From Heloderma charlesbogerti (Eukaryota; Chordata; Lepidosauria; Squamata; Helodermatidae), in NCBI GenBank assembly GCA_026122225.1, contig JANEZZ010001952.1:186001-250000 (forward strand): a DNA stretch of 64,000 nucleotides, written 5' to 3'. Every line of letters starts with the position of its first letter. The stretch's first letter is position 1. Shown here in pieces: positions 22,991 to 35,610 of the stretch. Under the pieces are notes generated by a model. The model was not told where the DNA came from. It saw only the letters and a program-made list of their open reading frames with translations, and searched no databases. Made by a program: the position numbers and the translations under genes.

Positions 22991-23640
22991 ACTTAAGCTT
23001 GGACCATGGCTGGGTTGTTGAGCAAAGTCAAGTTCAAAGACAAAGGAGAAAGCCAAGGGTCAAGGATGGTCTCAGGATCAACGGAATGCTGGGAGTCAAA
23101 AGCATGGGGGGGGTGGAGGTGGGGTTCACAGAGCATAGGACCTGTATTGTTCCAGCACTGGCTAAACCGGAACTGAAGCCTGATGTTCAAAACCTCAGAC
23201 GCAGCAGCAAGCATTTAACTCAGTCCACCAGGCTTCCTTCTCCTGAGGACTCCAATACTCTTGAGGAATGTTCCTACTTCTGAGGATCCCTCTTACTCCT
23301 GAGGAATCCAGTTTCTTTGGGCCCTCAAGCATGCCCTTTGCCAACAAGAGGCTTCCTGCATCTACACCTTCTGGCGCCAACACTGTCTAAGGCTGGATGA
23401 TCACTCAGCCTCCTCTCCTGACTCCATGGGGGATCATGAGGAGTCCTGTCCTTGGGTATCTCAAGGAGCACTGTTGCTGAAGGGCCTGGTATGGCCTCTT
23501 TTGGTGTGTGAGGGGTGCACACAGTAATGCTAGAGTCAGGGGCTCTCATTGGGTGTTTGGCCTCAGGATCTTCACCAAAGGAGAAGAATTCCTGGCCTGG
23601 GTCTAGAGCAGGCAGGAAACACTGGAGCAAACAGTACTAG
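22991..23640. other. Possible LTR fragment
   Basis: Tandem-like phrases (caaagtcaagttcaaagac, tcctgaggactcc repeated) and a composition unlike neighbours suggest an LTR of a retroelement. No gag or pol frame and no clear ends. Low confidence. Confidence 0.3.
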
Positions 23641-24399
23641 TCCCTTGTGCCGTTTCCATACGGAAGGGCTAGTGTCTGTGTGCATGTGAGGGGATCTGGC
23701 TCAGGTGAAAGGCTGCATGTTCCCCAAATATTATCTTCTCCCCCCACTCAGCTTTCTTGGAGACTTTTCTTTCCTCTGCACTGGGAAAGTAGTTGAAGAA
23801 GAGAAGGTAGACAGGTAGAAAAACATAGAGGACAGGGGTGTCACTCCTATGTCTGTTAAGCCATGATCAATGAAATAAAACCTCCACACTGGGAACTGCA
23901 ACAAAATGTTGCAGCATCTGGAGGGCACTTCTTCAGGATTCCAGTCATATAATTTCCCCAGATATTCCATTCCACCCCGCCCGCACACACCTCTCAACTC
24001 CAGTCCCCTGCCTCCAATACTCAGCTAGCAGGCCAGGGCCATTAAGCGTGCTCAGTCCTTATTTGGTTCTTTTTGCATTCTCCCACACCACTAAGGAATT
24101 TTCTCTCAAGATTGGTCATATTTCTGCAAATCTTGGGTTTTCCCTGAGCCTGCTGATACTTCCCTCTTGTATGCGGTGATTAGTATATGCGATGTCTTGA
24201 TGCAGTACGCATTGATGCAGTACGCATTGGGAGGGAGGGATTTTATCTTCAAGTTCTGTTTGAGGGCTTCCCAGAAGCATATGCTTAGCCACAGTGGGAA
24301 ACAGAATGCTGGATTAGATGAATGTTTGGCCTGATCTAGCATGGGTCTTCTTATATTCCAAAATTCTCAGAGGTGTGGAACATTTCTCTTTTCTCTGCT

Positions 24400-24562
24400 G
24401 TTGGATATATAACTATAGATATAGATATACAGATATAGTGTGCGTGTGTGTGAATTATATATGACAACAGAATATTAAAAAACATTTTAAGCTTAAAAGT
24501 TTCAGCTTCCTCCCTCATTAGTAGCTGTGATACACACACACACTCACACACATCCCCCCCCC
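24400..24562. repeat. Simple-repeat cluster
   Basis: (ATAGAT)n near 24408-24440, (GT)n near 24440-24452, (CA)n near 24532-24552 and a C-run at 24554-24564. Confidence 0.8.
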
Positions 24563-24879
24563 CACTGGATTGTTTGGAGTGCCATTTCACCTTGGTAAAA
24601 AATGAAAGAACAGCAAAATGCCAGTGTAATGCTCAAAATCCAAATACCCAAGTTTACGAAGATATCGACTGGCTTGAAACTATTGCTGCATTTGCTGAAA
24701 AGAAATCACTGTGGGGGCAGTATGGACCACAAAACTTCAATCTATTGATAATCGGCTTTATCCAGCAGGAATCAGAGCTTTGAAATTACAACATCTGAAA
24801 CACTTCAGAGTTGTGGCAGGAGGCTTAAGATGGTGGAAAATGTAATATAGGATGCACAACAGTAGCAAAAAGCACATCC

Positions 24880-25090
24880 CTGCAAAACGGGGAAAGGGTG
24901 AAGCTATAAGTTCCTGGCTGTTGCTGCGGTAAATTGTCTTCTGCCTTTGTTGTGGGATGTAGTCTTGAATACAAGCTGAGCATCTCTGAGCCAGTACCTG
25001 CAGTCTGTGTTTGAATTTCTGCGTATTCAGAGTGCCTAAGGTTGCCATCCCCCCCCTCGGCTCCTTTTCTTTAACAGCTCTATGGTAGGG
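24880..25090. repeat. Repeat related to 35350-35520, possible LTR part
   Basis: Shares tgcctttgttgtgggat... with tgcttttgttgtagaat..., and then tctgagccagtacctgca with tctgggtcagtacctgaa. Class not determined. Confidence 0.4.
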
Positions 25091-25929
25091 AAACACTTGA
25101 GATAGCTGTACCTACTGAATTTGTCTGATGCAGATGAGTGAGAATTTCATTTCATATCGGTTTTGATCAGAATTTACAAATTTTTAAAAATGCATGCTCC
25201 TTTATATTGGGGAGAGAAAGAACTTGAGATTTTAGCAATCTGACTGCAGGAGAAAGTGAAATTGACAGATTTGCCCATAGCTGTGGCCTGGACCAGGTGC
25301 TTAGATCCCTCCTCCTCAATGTTCTTTCATTGCCTGATCCTTTGTAACTGAGAAGCCCTTATAGGTAGGTGGCATCAGATAAATCCAAGTAAAACACAAC
25401 ACTATCAAAAGGCTGAACACTTTGGCCAAACAACCTCTCTAACCCACAATTGGAGAATAGCTTGGCAACCCCTAGAATCCAGAAGTTGGCCATCTCCAAA
25501 CTAGTATAGTATAGACTATTCATGAGGTCTCCAATGTGGTACTAACACATCTGTGTAAAGACACAGTCTTTACACCTATCAGGCTCCCTGCCTCTAGGGA
25601 CATATGGGAATTTTAGTCCATTTTGCAAATCATGTGATGTAATTACATTCTGATCCACATATCAGTCTGGGAGGTTCAGATTAGGTCAATTTGTATTGGA
25701 ATTCACAATGTTCAAATTCTGCAAGCACAAGTTCTAGGCTTGTGTTCTCCCTTATATCCTAGTTCTCTTGCCTCAGGGAGGATTTAAAACAAATGGACCA
25801 ACTCACCTGTGTAAAGACACCAGCTCTCATACATGCAGAGCCTCGTCAATTGTATAGATTGGCTTTTAGTTGCAGGAGAAGGGAATGTCCTTTTAGTGAT
25901 GGGAGAACCCATTGACTAAAGCCTGAAAA

Positions 25930-26095
25930 TGGAAATCTTTAAAAGAACACAATTTTTAAAGGACATATTTTACAAATGCAAGTTTGGGAATTTGCAATTT
26001 TTTTTTTGAGAACATGCACTCCTGTTCATGTTTGTGGTTGTGTTCAGGTGATTTGTGAACTGAAACAAAATTCTTATACATCCTCTTAGTTTTTT
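25930..26095 (-). mobile_element. Family W-like MITE end, minus strand
   Basis: Ends gtgaactgaaacaaaattct tatacatcct, the reverse complement of the W left end at 9631. Confidence 0.5.
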
Positions 26096-26769
26096 GCCTT
26101 GAATTCAAAATTTGGAATCTAATTTGGGGTGAATCTCTGTGTGTGAAAAAGAACATGTCAGAGGAGTAAAAGAAGACAGAGTTTAATATTTGTGATATTC
26201 TAATCAGAATACAGAGTGACCCTCAGTTCTGTCCCACTACCTTATCTCAAAGTTGTTTTGCTTCAAATTGCTGAGAATTAAATCGCAACTCTTGGCTGAT
26301 CTCCACTGAGCTGCCCTGCATGTGTGTCTGATCAATGGAAATGCAATAAGGCAGCCACCCTTAAGGAACAGCAACATAAACCCAGTGAAACTATTGATCT
26401 CATGCAAGGTTTTATTCTACTGAAGGAAGAGGAAGGAAAACAACAACAACTGCTCAACACTTCTTTCCCCATTTGCTCTTCGCTGCCCAACTGATCATGC
26501 AGCAAAGAGTCTCTCTGCTGAAAGAGGTGACAGGAATAAGGAAATAATGCTCTCACCTCCACCACTTGAAAATGGCAAAATGATAGGAAAGGAAATTATT
26601 AGTAAGTTCAGGGAAATTATCTTTCTGTTACCTGTGAAAAGGCTGAAAGCTGGTAAGGTTACTGAGGTCAACCATCCTTCCTCCTCTTCCTTACCAAATT
26701 CTCTTAAGTCTGCATTCTTGTCTCTCCCCCTTTCCGGGAACTGTTTCTGGTATGTGGCAAGCACCTTAA

Positions 26770-26945
26770 GAACATGAGAAGAGGCCTGCTGGATCAAACC
26801 AAAGGCTTGTTCAGTCTAGCATCTCTCCCCACCCCCATATTGGTCAACCAGATGGTTCTGGGAAGCCCACAAGTAGGGTATCAGTGTGATAGCACCCTCC
26901 CACTTGTGATCCACAGCAACTGGCATTCAGAGACATTCTACCTGT
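26770..26945 (+). mobile_element. CR1-tail type SINE fragment
   Basis: acatgagaagaggcctgctg, gatcaaaccaaaggc and gatagcaccctcccac match the module at 30275-30420. Confidence 0.6.
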
Positions 26946-26989
26946 CAAAATTGGATCATCCTTTCCCTTTGCAATCAACACTACAGTAG

Positions 26990-27546
26990 ACAAAGCTTCA
27001 GGCTAATATGACTTTATTTTGCTAGAACGTAGTCTCTCTACAAATGCATATTCAAGGAAAACTCTCAGGCTGCCAGCAGGCTCTAAACAACTAATCAACA
27101 ATCTCTAAGCAGAGGAGATGAACCAGAGGGAGAGAAAGTTGCCAGCAGTTTGGGGTATGATTGAACTTCCCAGCCAAGCTAGCTTCTTCACACTGATGCC
27201 CCTCCCTTAGGGTGGCTCCCTCCTATGTTGGCTTCCAAGAGTGGCTGTCTGGATGGAGGTTCTGAGCTCTGCTCCTAATTTTTCTCATGTTGGTTTGTGT
27301 TGTGCCCTAGTGTCTCTCAAGTCACGACCCTGCTCCTCTTCCTCCTCCATTTGTGTTCATAGACAGGGGGCAGGGACCCAGTCTGGGCCATCTGTTGGTC
27401 AAGGTCCTGGGAGGACTCTCTTCCAGCATTTTGGCTCACTAGGGAGAGTTCTTCCCCCAGCTTCTGATCTAGCTGCTGCTCCAAATCTGATTCAGAATCG
27501 GAGCTGTCAGACATCTCAAGGTGCTTAGACTCATCCCTGACACTAC
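26990..27546 (-). mobile_element. Possible solo LTR, minus strand
   Basis: On the minus strand it begins tgtcagggatgagtctaagc (TG start) and includes aaaataaagtcatattagcc, a polyadenylation-like signal. An acidic Ser-rich frame is incidental. A related sequence is at 29120-29695. Family not named; no internal region. Confidence 0.4.
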
Positions 27547-27740
27547 CTCTGATCCTGGAGGCAATATATAGCCATGATGACTAGTAGTCATTGGTAGCAT
27601 TATCCTCCATCACCTCGATAGTGAGGGCTCTTATGATCAGCTTTTGATATTTTTATGAATTATTTCAGTCTTCCATTGGCCCATAAGTGAGTATGCCATT
27701 GCCAATCTTGCTCTTGGGAGCTAGTATGGTTTGGTGATCA

Positions 27741-28009
27741 TAGGGATGTCCATTTCTGGGAAATCCAGTTCTTTTTGGACTCAGTGGAGTTCTGCGGCCT
27801 GTATGCCTCACTTTGTGTCTGTGAGCTGAGCTGCAGAACCTTCTCCCCCAATCTCATAATTGCTCAGCATTCCTGGAAAATCCACGAACTGGCCTGACTC
27901 ACTGCAGATTGAGCTGGGCACTGCAGTGAGAACCAAAAGAAGTCTGGGGGTCTGAGCCTAGGAAAACTCATTGAACTCCACCCACAAATGGATTTCTCTG
28001 ACATCCCTA
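27741..28009 (+). mobile_element. hAT-like MITE, family J
   Basis: TIRs tagggatgtcc and tctgacatcccta. Flanks GGTGATCA and AATGATCA match 6 of 8. Interior shared with 37640-37948 (catgaactggcctgactcac-like and ggaaaactcatcaaactcca). Confidence 0.82.
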
Positions 28010-28017
28010 AATGATCA

Positions 28018-28215
28018 GCATGTTGGGTTTGGACTGTGAAAACCCAAGTTCAAATCCTGACTTAGATATTGATTTCACTGGGTAACCTTGGCCTAATCAA
28101 CCTCATAGGGTTTTTGGGGGTAAAATGTGTGTGTAGGGGGTGGTGGGGGTGGAGGAGAGAACCATGCATGCTGCCTTGAGTTCATTGGAGGAAAGGTGGG
28201 AGATACATTCAATAA
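28018..28215 (+). mobile_element. tRNA-derived SINE, decayed
   Basis: aagttcaaatcctgactta (B-box-like) followed by tttcactgggtaaccttggc, cctcatagggttttt and gctgccttgagttc. Confidence 0.6.
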
Positions 28216-28364
28216 TAATGAAATGACAGACATTCAGTATCCTGGTTTCCCATCACTTCTTATTTCTTTCACATTTTATAGCCTACCCTAATCCAAGGGC
28301 CCAGTACAAATTACAGGATTAGATAATATGAGAAAATGGAGGGCTGTATCTCAATGGTTTACAG

Positions 28365-28499
28365 AACAGGTGGGGAAGCTGTGGACTTCCAGATGCTGTA
28401 CTACAACTCCCATAATCCCTGATCATAGGCCATGCTGGCTGGGCCTGATGGGAGTTAGAATCCAACCACATCTGGAAGGCTACAAGTTCTCCTCCTCTG
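28365..28499. mobile_element. Charlie-like hAT MITE
   Basis: Flanked by GTTTACAG at 28357-28364 and 28500-28507. Interior tactacaactcccataatcc and gcatgctggctggg-type palindrome; the right end ctcctcctctg matches a CAGAGG-type hAT terminus. Related pieces lie at 61930-62060 and 62139-62265. Confidence 0.7.
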
Positions 28500-28678
28500 G
28501 TTTACAGAGAGCAAAGGGAGATCAAGGAAGGTGAGAAGGCAGAATCTAACCCATCCTTCAATGTCAGCTGGTTCTCACTCTTGAAAGTCCCTTTAAATCC
28601 CAGACTTCTTCACTCGACTCCATATTGTTGTTCAACAATACATTAGAAGCAAAATGCACACATAATGCACACATGGCG

Positions 28679-28926
28679 AGCCAGTGTGGTGTGGTGGCGA
28701 GAGTGTTGGACTGGGAGCCAGGAGATCCGGGTTCTAATTCCAACTCAGCCATGGAAGCTCATTGGGTGAATTTGGGCCAGTCACAGACTCTCAGCCCAGC
28801 CTACCTCACAGGGTTGTTGTTGTGAGGATAAAATGGAGAGGAGGAGGAAAGTGTAAGCCGCTTTGGGTTCCTTGCAAGAGGAAAAAAGGTGGGATATAAA
28901 TGCAAAAAATAAACAAACAAACAAAT
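28679..28926 (+). mobile_element. tRNA-derived SINE, nearly complete
   Basis: gccagtgtggtgtggtggcg agagtg (A-box side), gatccgggttctaattcc (B box), then the conserved acctcacagggttgttgttg module, gccgctttgggttcc and an (AAAC)n tail. It is the best copy of this family in the window. Confidence 0.85.
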
Positions 28927-29119
28927 AATATCATGCTGTGAAAAAGGAATCTGTCCTATACTGTGTTGGACCATTTGTCCATCTAGCCCAGTGTTAAAGT
29001 AGACAACTAGCCATGGCTGTCCAGAGTCTGAGGTAAGGGTCTCAATCAGCCCTGCTAATCTTAATGAGATTGATGATGATGATGATGAGCTAACAGAGAC
29101 CTTTTAACTGGAGAGGCCA

Positions 29120-29695
29120 GGAAGGAACTGACTGAGGTGCTGTCAAGGGCTCCTTGGAGGGCTCTCAGTCTAATCCAGTAGCCAAGTCCAGACACAGACA
29201 AAGGGATTCTTTTCAAAGCTTTATTCTTCTTTTACAACTTAACAGCTCTACAGGTAGCAACTAGATCTGAGCAGCAGCATCCCTATGCCCTAAGTTAGAA
29301 CAGTTGGTCCCCGTTTGAAGGGCAATTACTGGCAGACCCCTGAATATAAGGACTAGGGAGAATCCCTCCTCTTTTCCCATGGATCCTCTGGGTGCAACCG
29401 TTCTTTGAGTGCGAACCATTTGGCGCCGCTCTCTGCGTCTGCGCCGCGCATCCCCCCCAGTCTGCTATCTGTGCTGAGTCACTCCCTGGACTGCTTTCTA
29501 AACTAGGAATATGGGTGGGAGGAATCTCCATCAGCTGTTGGTCCTGGGAAAAAAGGAGCGCGCTCCTCTCCCAAAGGAGCGACTGCTCTTCCTCAGCATC
29601 AGAACTACTCTGGGATTCTATGGGCTCAGTGTCCACCCTGACAGGTGCATAGCGAACGGATGACTGAATGGAGCTGGACTGCCTTCTCTCTTTGT
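29120..29695 (-). mobile_element. Possible solo LTR, minus strand
   Basis: On the minus strand it contains gaagaataaagctttg (polyadenylation-like) and then ttgtctgtgtctggac, the same order as in 26990-27546. Long minus-strand frame 29699-29295 has no recognised domain. Confidence 0.4.
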
Positions 29696-29696
29696 T

Positions 29697-29878
29697 CATC
29701 TAGCTCAATATTGTCTCTACATTGACTGGCAGCAGCTCTCCAAAGTTTCAGATAGGGGTCTTTCCCAATGTCCTTTGGAGATGTCAGGAGTTGAAACTGG
29801 GGCCTTCTGTGTGTAAAGCCTGTGAATCACCAGTGAATGATAGCCCTTTTGCCACTCAGCCATGGGCCACTTTCAAAG
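29697..29878 (-). mobile_element. tRNA-derived SINE, minus strand
   Basis: The minus strand reads catggctgagtggcaaaagg (A-box-like), ccccagtttcaactcctgac (B-box-like) and tggagagctgctgccagtca. Same family as 59395-60000. Confidence 0.7.
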
Positions 29879-30484
29879 CATGATCAGATCCTGGAGAGGA
29901 TATGTAATCTATTTCCTATTCCATTCCCAACCAAGGGGCAGTGTTTCCTAAGCACATGCATCCATCCATTCCTGGGTAACAAATGTTCACATCCATCTTA
30001 CTGTCCAACCCCATCCCATTCTATTGCCCTATGCCCCTGCCCCCTAACATTGGATTGTTGAGTGTACCCTTGCATTATGCAACCTTTCACAATGCTGGTA
30101 TAGAATTTTGCTCAATGTGGTTGTTGTGCACTGAAGGATGCAACTGACAACCAGGGAAGTATGATAATTTTGTTTCTGCTTGCAAACCATGCAACCATGC
30201 CCTGTTTGGAACTTCATGTGAGTATAACCATGAGCACATCTATGATGAAAACATTCATAAATTGTTGAACAGGTGCCCATAAGAACATAAGAAAAACCAT
30301 GCTGGATCAGACCAAGGGTCCATCTAGTCTAGCATTCTATTCACACAGTGGCCAACCAGCTGTTGACCAGGGATCCGCAAGCAGGGTCATGAGTGCAACA
30401 GCACCCTCCCACCCATGTTCCCCAGCACCTGGTATACATAGGCTCACTGCCTCTGGTACTGGAGGTAGCACATAGCCATCAAGA

Positions 30485-32284
30485 CTAGTAGCCATTGATA
30501 ACCTTCTCCTCCAGGAATTTGTCCAACCCCCTTTTAAAGCCATCCAAATTGGTGGCCATCACTACTTCCTGTGGTAGTGAATTCCATAGTTTAACTATGT
30601 ATGGTATAAAGAAGTCCTTGCTTTTAGCTGTCCTGAATCTCCCACCAATCACCTTCCTAGGATGACCCTGGATTCTAGTATTTTGAGAGAGGGAGAAAAA
30701 TGTCTCCTTATCCACATTCTCCACACCATGCATAATTTTGTACATCTCTATCACGTCTCCCCTTACCCTCCTTTTTTCCAGGCTAAACGTGCCCACCTGT
30801 TGTAACCTTCTCTCATAGGGGAGACGCTCCAGCCCCTTGGTCATTTTAGTTGCCCTTTTTTGCACCTTTTCCAGATCTACAGTATCTTTTTTTTTAGGTG
30901 TGGTGACTAGAGCTGTATGCAGTATTCCAAGTTTGGTTGCACCATAGATTTGTATAGGGGTAGTACGATGTTGGCAGTTTTATTCTCAATCCCTTTTCTA
31001 ATTATGCCTAACATGGAGCTTGCCTTTTTTTATAGCAGCTGCGCACTGGGTTGACATCTTCATTGAGTTGTCTACCACAACCCCAAGTTCTCTTTCTTGG
31101 TCAGTCAATGCTAGCTCAGATCCCATCAAGCTATACTTGAAGTTGGGAGTTTTTGCCCCAACGTGTATCAGCTTACACTTGCTTACATTGAACCGCATTT
31201 GCCATTTAGATGCCCATTCTCCCAGTTTGGAGAGATCCTTTTGGAACTCCTCACAATCCCTTTTTGTTTTAACCACCCTAAATAATTTGGTGTCATCTGC
31301 AAACTTGGCCACGTCACTGCTCACTCCTAATTTGAGATCATTTATGAACAGGTCAAAAAGCATTGGTCCCAATACAGATCCCTGTGGGACCCCACTATTT
31401 ACGTCCCTCCATTGGGAGAATTTACCATTTATTCCTACTCTCTGCTTTCTGTTCTTTAACCAGATTCTGATCCATAAGAGGACCTGTCCTCTTATTCCAT
31501 GACCATGACTGCTAAGTTTGCTCAGGAGTCTTTGGTGAGGGGCTTTGTCAAAAGCCTTTTGGAAGTTCAAGTAAACAATGCTTACTGGATCACCCCTGCC
31601 TACATGTTTATTGACACTGTCAAATAACTCTAAAAGGTTAGTGAGACAGGACTTACCTTTGTGGAAGCCATGTTGATTCTTTTTCAGCAGGCTTTGTCCT
31701 TCTATATGCTTCCTAATTTTATATTTAATAATGCCTTCAACCAATTTACCCAGAACAGACGTTAAGCTAACCAGCCTGTAATTTCCCGAATCCCCCCTGG
31801 ATTCCTTTTTGAAAATTGGTGTTACACTGGCCATCTTCCAGTCCTCTGGTATAGAGGCTAAGCTTAGGGACATGTTACATATTTTGGTTAGAAGATCAGC
31901 AATTTCATATTTGAGTTCTTTGAGAACTCTAGGATGGATACCATCTGGGCCCAGTGATTTATTTGCTTCTGATTTATCAATAAGGTTGAGAACTTCATCT
32001 TTTGTCACCACTATTTGCCTCAGTCCCTCAGACTCCCTTCCTGAGAACATTGGTTCAGGCACAGGTATCTGTCCTATAGCTTCTGCAGTGAAGACAGATG
32101 AAAAGAAGTCATTCAGCTTCTCCTCAGTCTCCTTGTTCTCCTTCAGTACTCCTTTAACTCCATTGTCATCCAGTGGCCCAACCACCTCCCTTGCTGGTTT
32201 TCTGCTTCTGATGTATTTAAAGAATTCTTTATTGTTGGCCTTGATGTTGTTAGCCATATGCTCTTCAAAATGCTTTTTTTGCAT
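30485..32284 (-). pseudogene. CR1-clade reverse transcriptase, two compensating frameshifts
   Basis: The frame from 32284 to 30998 holds SLGPDGIHPRVLKEL, NYRLVSLTSVLGKL, FQKAFDKAPH, GVPQGSVLGP and FADDTKLF. It leaves frame at an A-run (31025-31031, minus-strand AAAAAA) where ...AAAIKK is followed by a stop, while the shifted frame continues the family-typical sequence. The original frame resumes at 30865-30485 (KRATKMTKGLERLPYERR, LWNSLPQEVV). Two opposite single-base changes between 30870 and 31030 would explain this. Non-functional. Confidence 0.88.
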
Positions 32285-33269
32285 CTTTTATTGTCTGCTT
32301 GCATTGTCTTTGTGCAAATTTGTGCTCCCTTTTGTTTTCCTCACTTGGGCAAGACTTCCATTTTCTGAAAGAAGCTGTCTTTTCTCTGATAGCTCCCTTA
32401 ACACCGCTTGTTAACCATACTGGCTACTCTTGGACTTGGTGCTACGTTTCTTAACCTGTGGTATACATTTTAGCTTGGCTTCTATTATTGTGGGTTTGAG
32501 TAATCCCCAAGGGATTTAATCCTTTTGACTCCCCCTTTTAGCTCCCATTTCACCAGTTCCCTCATTTTAGATAAGTTTCCTTTTTGAAGTCAAATGTGGC
32601 TCTGTTGGACTTCCTGGGCAATTTTCCACTTAAATATATATATAAAAAACTGATAGCATTGTGATCACTATTCCAGTTGGTTCAACAACATTTACATCTC
32701 ATACTAGGTCCTGGGTGACACCACTTAGGATTAAATCCAAGGGCGCCTCCCCTCTGGTTGGTTCCATGACCAACCGTTCTAGGGCACAATTATTTAGGGC
32801 ATCTGGAAATTTAACCTCTTTCTCATGGTTGGAACATGCATTTATCCCATCAATGTGGGGGGGAATTGAAGCCGCCCATTATTACAACACTTCCTTGTTT
32901 GGAGGCCTCCCTGATTTCGTTTTCCATCTCAAGGTCACTCTGAGCATTCTGGTCTGGGTGACAGTATCATGTTCCTAGCACTAAATTAGTTTTGGAGACT
33001 GGTATTGTCACCCAAAGAGCTTCTGCGGAAGAGCTTATCCCTCTTAGGTGTTCTAGTCTGCTCAACACGATGCCCTCTTTGATGTACAGGGAAACACCTC
33101 CTCCAGTATGCCCTTCCCTGTCCTTCCTATAGAGTTTATATCCAGAGATGACCATATCCCACTGGTTCTCTCCACTCCACCAGGTTTCTGTAATCCAGGT
33201 TTTCCTCTAAAATCAAGTACTCCAGCTCTCCCAATTTGGCACGGAAGCTTCTAGCATTTGCATAGAAAC

Positions 33270-33700
33270 ACCTATACATTTGCATAGAAACACCCTATAT
33301 GGTTCCGGCCCAGCCTATCTTAAGGAGCGCCTCCAGCAACACCAGACAGGCCGCTTAACAAGATCAGCCTCGGATGGCCTTCTCTCTGTCCCATCAGCCA
33401 GGACAGCTAGACTGGTGGGGACGAGGGAGAGGGCCTTCTCTGTGGTGGCCCCCACTCTGTGGAACTCCCTCCCTAGGGAACTCCGTCATGCCCCCTCTTT
33501 AATGAGCTTCCGTCGTGCATTAAAAACGTGGTTGTTCAGGCAGGCATTTGGAGTGGGTTAGGGTATTTTAAAAAAACAATTTTATGGTAAAATTTTATTG
33601 TTTTAAATTGTTTTATGGTGGGTTGTACATCGCCCAGAGTGGCTGGGTGACCAGTCAGATGGGCGATTAATAAATTAAATAAATAAATAAATAAATATAC
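33270..33700 (+). mobile_element. L2 LINE 3' end
   Basis: A single open frame (33280-33561) gives LKERLQQHQTGRLTRSA and RERAFSVVAPTLWNSLPREL, the L2 C terminus, followed by a 3' UTR (tcgcccagagtggctgggtg) and an (AAAT)n tail at 33669-33697. It is inserted in the CR1-clade LINE near the repeated phrase tttgcatagaaacacc (33258 and 33279). Confidence 0.9.
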
Positions 33701-33899
33701 ACAGTATCCTTCCCCAGATGCCTCTGGCGTGTGCACCTTTTGCTATGGGACATTGGCCCCTTTGATTGGCTATTATGTTCTACCATGTGCTCCTGGCCTA
33801 TTTCCTCCCCTTCTACATTTCGGAAATCAAAAACATTTTCATCTTCATGATTTAACCTGAACTGGATGCTTCCCAGCTCCTGTCGGTTTTCCCCCACAT

Positions 33900-34279
33900 T
33901 CATCTCATTCCCAATTCAATTTGCACAATTTTCCCAATTTGTACAGATTTCCTCAGTAGACTGAATCAGTCCTGCTTTAAGCTATGGAGGAAATTTGCAG
34001 AAATTAGGCAATATGCGCAAATTTGGGGAGTCTCCCACTCAGTCACTGCTCGATTTGTACAAGGTTTCCATCCACACAGAGTGAATAGCAATTGCAAACA
34101 TGATTGACAATTGGGCATGAGATGAGATTTTTTCATTGTGAACTGCCCAGAGAGACTTGGCTATTGGGCAGTTTGAAAATGTAATTAAAAATAAATAAAT
34201 AAAATAAAATGAGTGGCAACTGCAAGACGATGGTTGGAGAATCCTGCTGATTCGAACATCACTTGTTTGCTCATCCCTA
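33900..34279 (-). mobile_element. hAT-like MITE, family C, minus strand, with a tail insertion
   Basis: Ends cacttgtttgctcatcccta, the reverse complement of the family C left end. The interior tttcctcagtagactgaatc, with ctatggaggaaatttgcaga, matches family C. An AT-rich (AAATA)n-ended segment at 34120-34212 looks like an inserted SINE or LINE tail. Confidence 0.65.
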
Positions 34280-35039
34280 CTGACAACAAATCAAGTTTCA
34301 GATCAAGCTACAAAAGGATTGTTCTAAACTACAGGGAGCAACAGAAATGAGTGTTAAAATGATTACAGATACTTGCCTGTCTTTCTTGAAGTGGATTTTA
34401 CTTGTGTTATGGATTTCTCTTTGAAGGGAGCCTTTGGGAGGCTGGAAAGGAGAGAGTTTCCACAGCTCACTGTAGTGTTTCTAACTTGGGGAAGCTGAAC
34501 AGCTCCAATTTTCCCATCAATATGGAGTGAGACATGGAGGCACAACAATATCCCAGAGAGCAGTTGGAGCCAGTGATGGAAGCTTAAGTCAGAATGATAA
34601 CCAAGAGGCTTACTTTGAGGCTTCATTGACAGTGCTCTGAAATTTTGAGGAAAACATGAAAGCATCTAGGAGTGACATTCTGAACAGCCACCATTTCCAT
34701 CCCAAAGGCTTCACTTCTGAATGGCAGAGGTTTGAACAGATGGTATCCCAGGGATCATTGACACAATCAAATATCCTGAGACAATTGTTCCTTAATTGGT
34801 AATGGTCTCTGTCTTGAATGCACAAACCATTGAGTCAAGAGCAAGAGTACTCTGGAATATTTAAAGGCTCATGATTTGTTTCAGTTCTGTGGGAAAGCTA
34901 TAAAACAGTGGCATGCTCCTTAGCTTGTATTCAGAGGAATGGAGAGTGGAGAGTTAATTGTAAACACAAAGAACTCCAAAGCTCTGCCCCCATAGTTCAG
35001 CTGTATTTACTGGTGATGCCCATCCCAGTCACAACTACC
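34280..35039. other. No gene recognised
   Basis: Unassigned sequence. Confidence 0.5.
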
Positions 35040-35610
35040 TGTAATGACCCTGAACGAAGAACCCTCAGAGGCTGTGGAGGTCAGACTCACTCCTCAGTTC
35101 CACCCAAGTAGGTCATCCACATCAGTTCCCACACTCTGTCTGCTAAATTCCCAGGGCCCTCCAACTTTGAGGAGTTGACCTCAGACTCTACCAGAGAGCA
35201 GGAAGGCCCTGGGGAGTGTTCCCTAATGAAAGCTTCACTCCCCAGACAATCACCAGAAGAAGCCAATGAGTGCAGGGAAAGCCATTAGCTCTTTAAGATA
35301 ACCAAAATGCAGCCTTTGGAGCTTCCAGAAGACCTCTTCTGGTCAGGCTATAAAATCGTGGCTGGTTGCACTGAGCTGGTCCTTATGTAATTTCTTTCCT
35401 GCTTTTGTTGTAGAATTGCTAGCCACAGCCTTGCATGCAAGGTCAAAATCTCTGGGTCAGTACCTGAAATGCTGTCCAGGGTCTTGAAACTGCTCTGCTC
35501 CAGTTCTGCACCAGTTAGTTGCCTTAGCTTGGGTCCTCTCACCAGAATGGTGGACTTGCTGGGATAATGGGGTCCTTGATGGACCTTGATGGGCACCACC
35601 CCATTGAGAG
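35040..35610 (+). other. Possible LTR-like sequence
   Basis: Contains ggtcaggctataaaatcgtg (TATA-like) and downstream repeated ctgtccagggtctt phrases. Partly related to 24880-25090. No internal genes. Class uncertain. Confidence 0.35.

Larger units (their letters stand above)
30272..33960 (-). mobile_element. CR1-clade LINE, minus strand, split by an L2 tail
   Basis: Second, more diverged CR1-clade element. Read in reverse: endonuclease fragments (NARSFRAKLGELEYLIL and HTGGGVSLYIKEG, near 33250-33060), reverse transcriptase (32284-30998) and a 3' end running to catggtttttcttatgttc ttatg at 30277. A plus-strand L2 3' end (33270-33700) sits inside. It differs in sequence from the CR1 at 4325, and its tail repeat is of the tgttctta type. 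Confidence 0.88.

Noticed and set aside
22991..23640. Endogenous retrovirus with genes
   Set aside because: No gag, pol or env frame is present; only vague LTR-like composition, so it is left as a low-confidence note.
28679..28760. Functional tRNA gene
   Set aside because: The A-box and B-box like motifs belong to a SINE head with a SINE body and tail, and no cloverleaf is supported.
29295..29699. 134-codon minus-strand frame as a host gene
   Set aside because: It has no recognised domain and lies in an LTR-like repeat related to 26990-27546.
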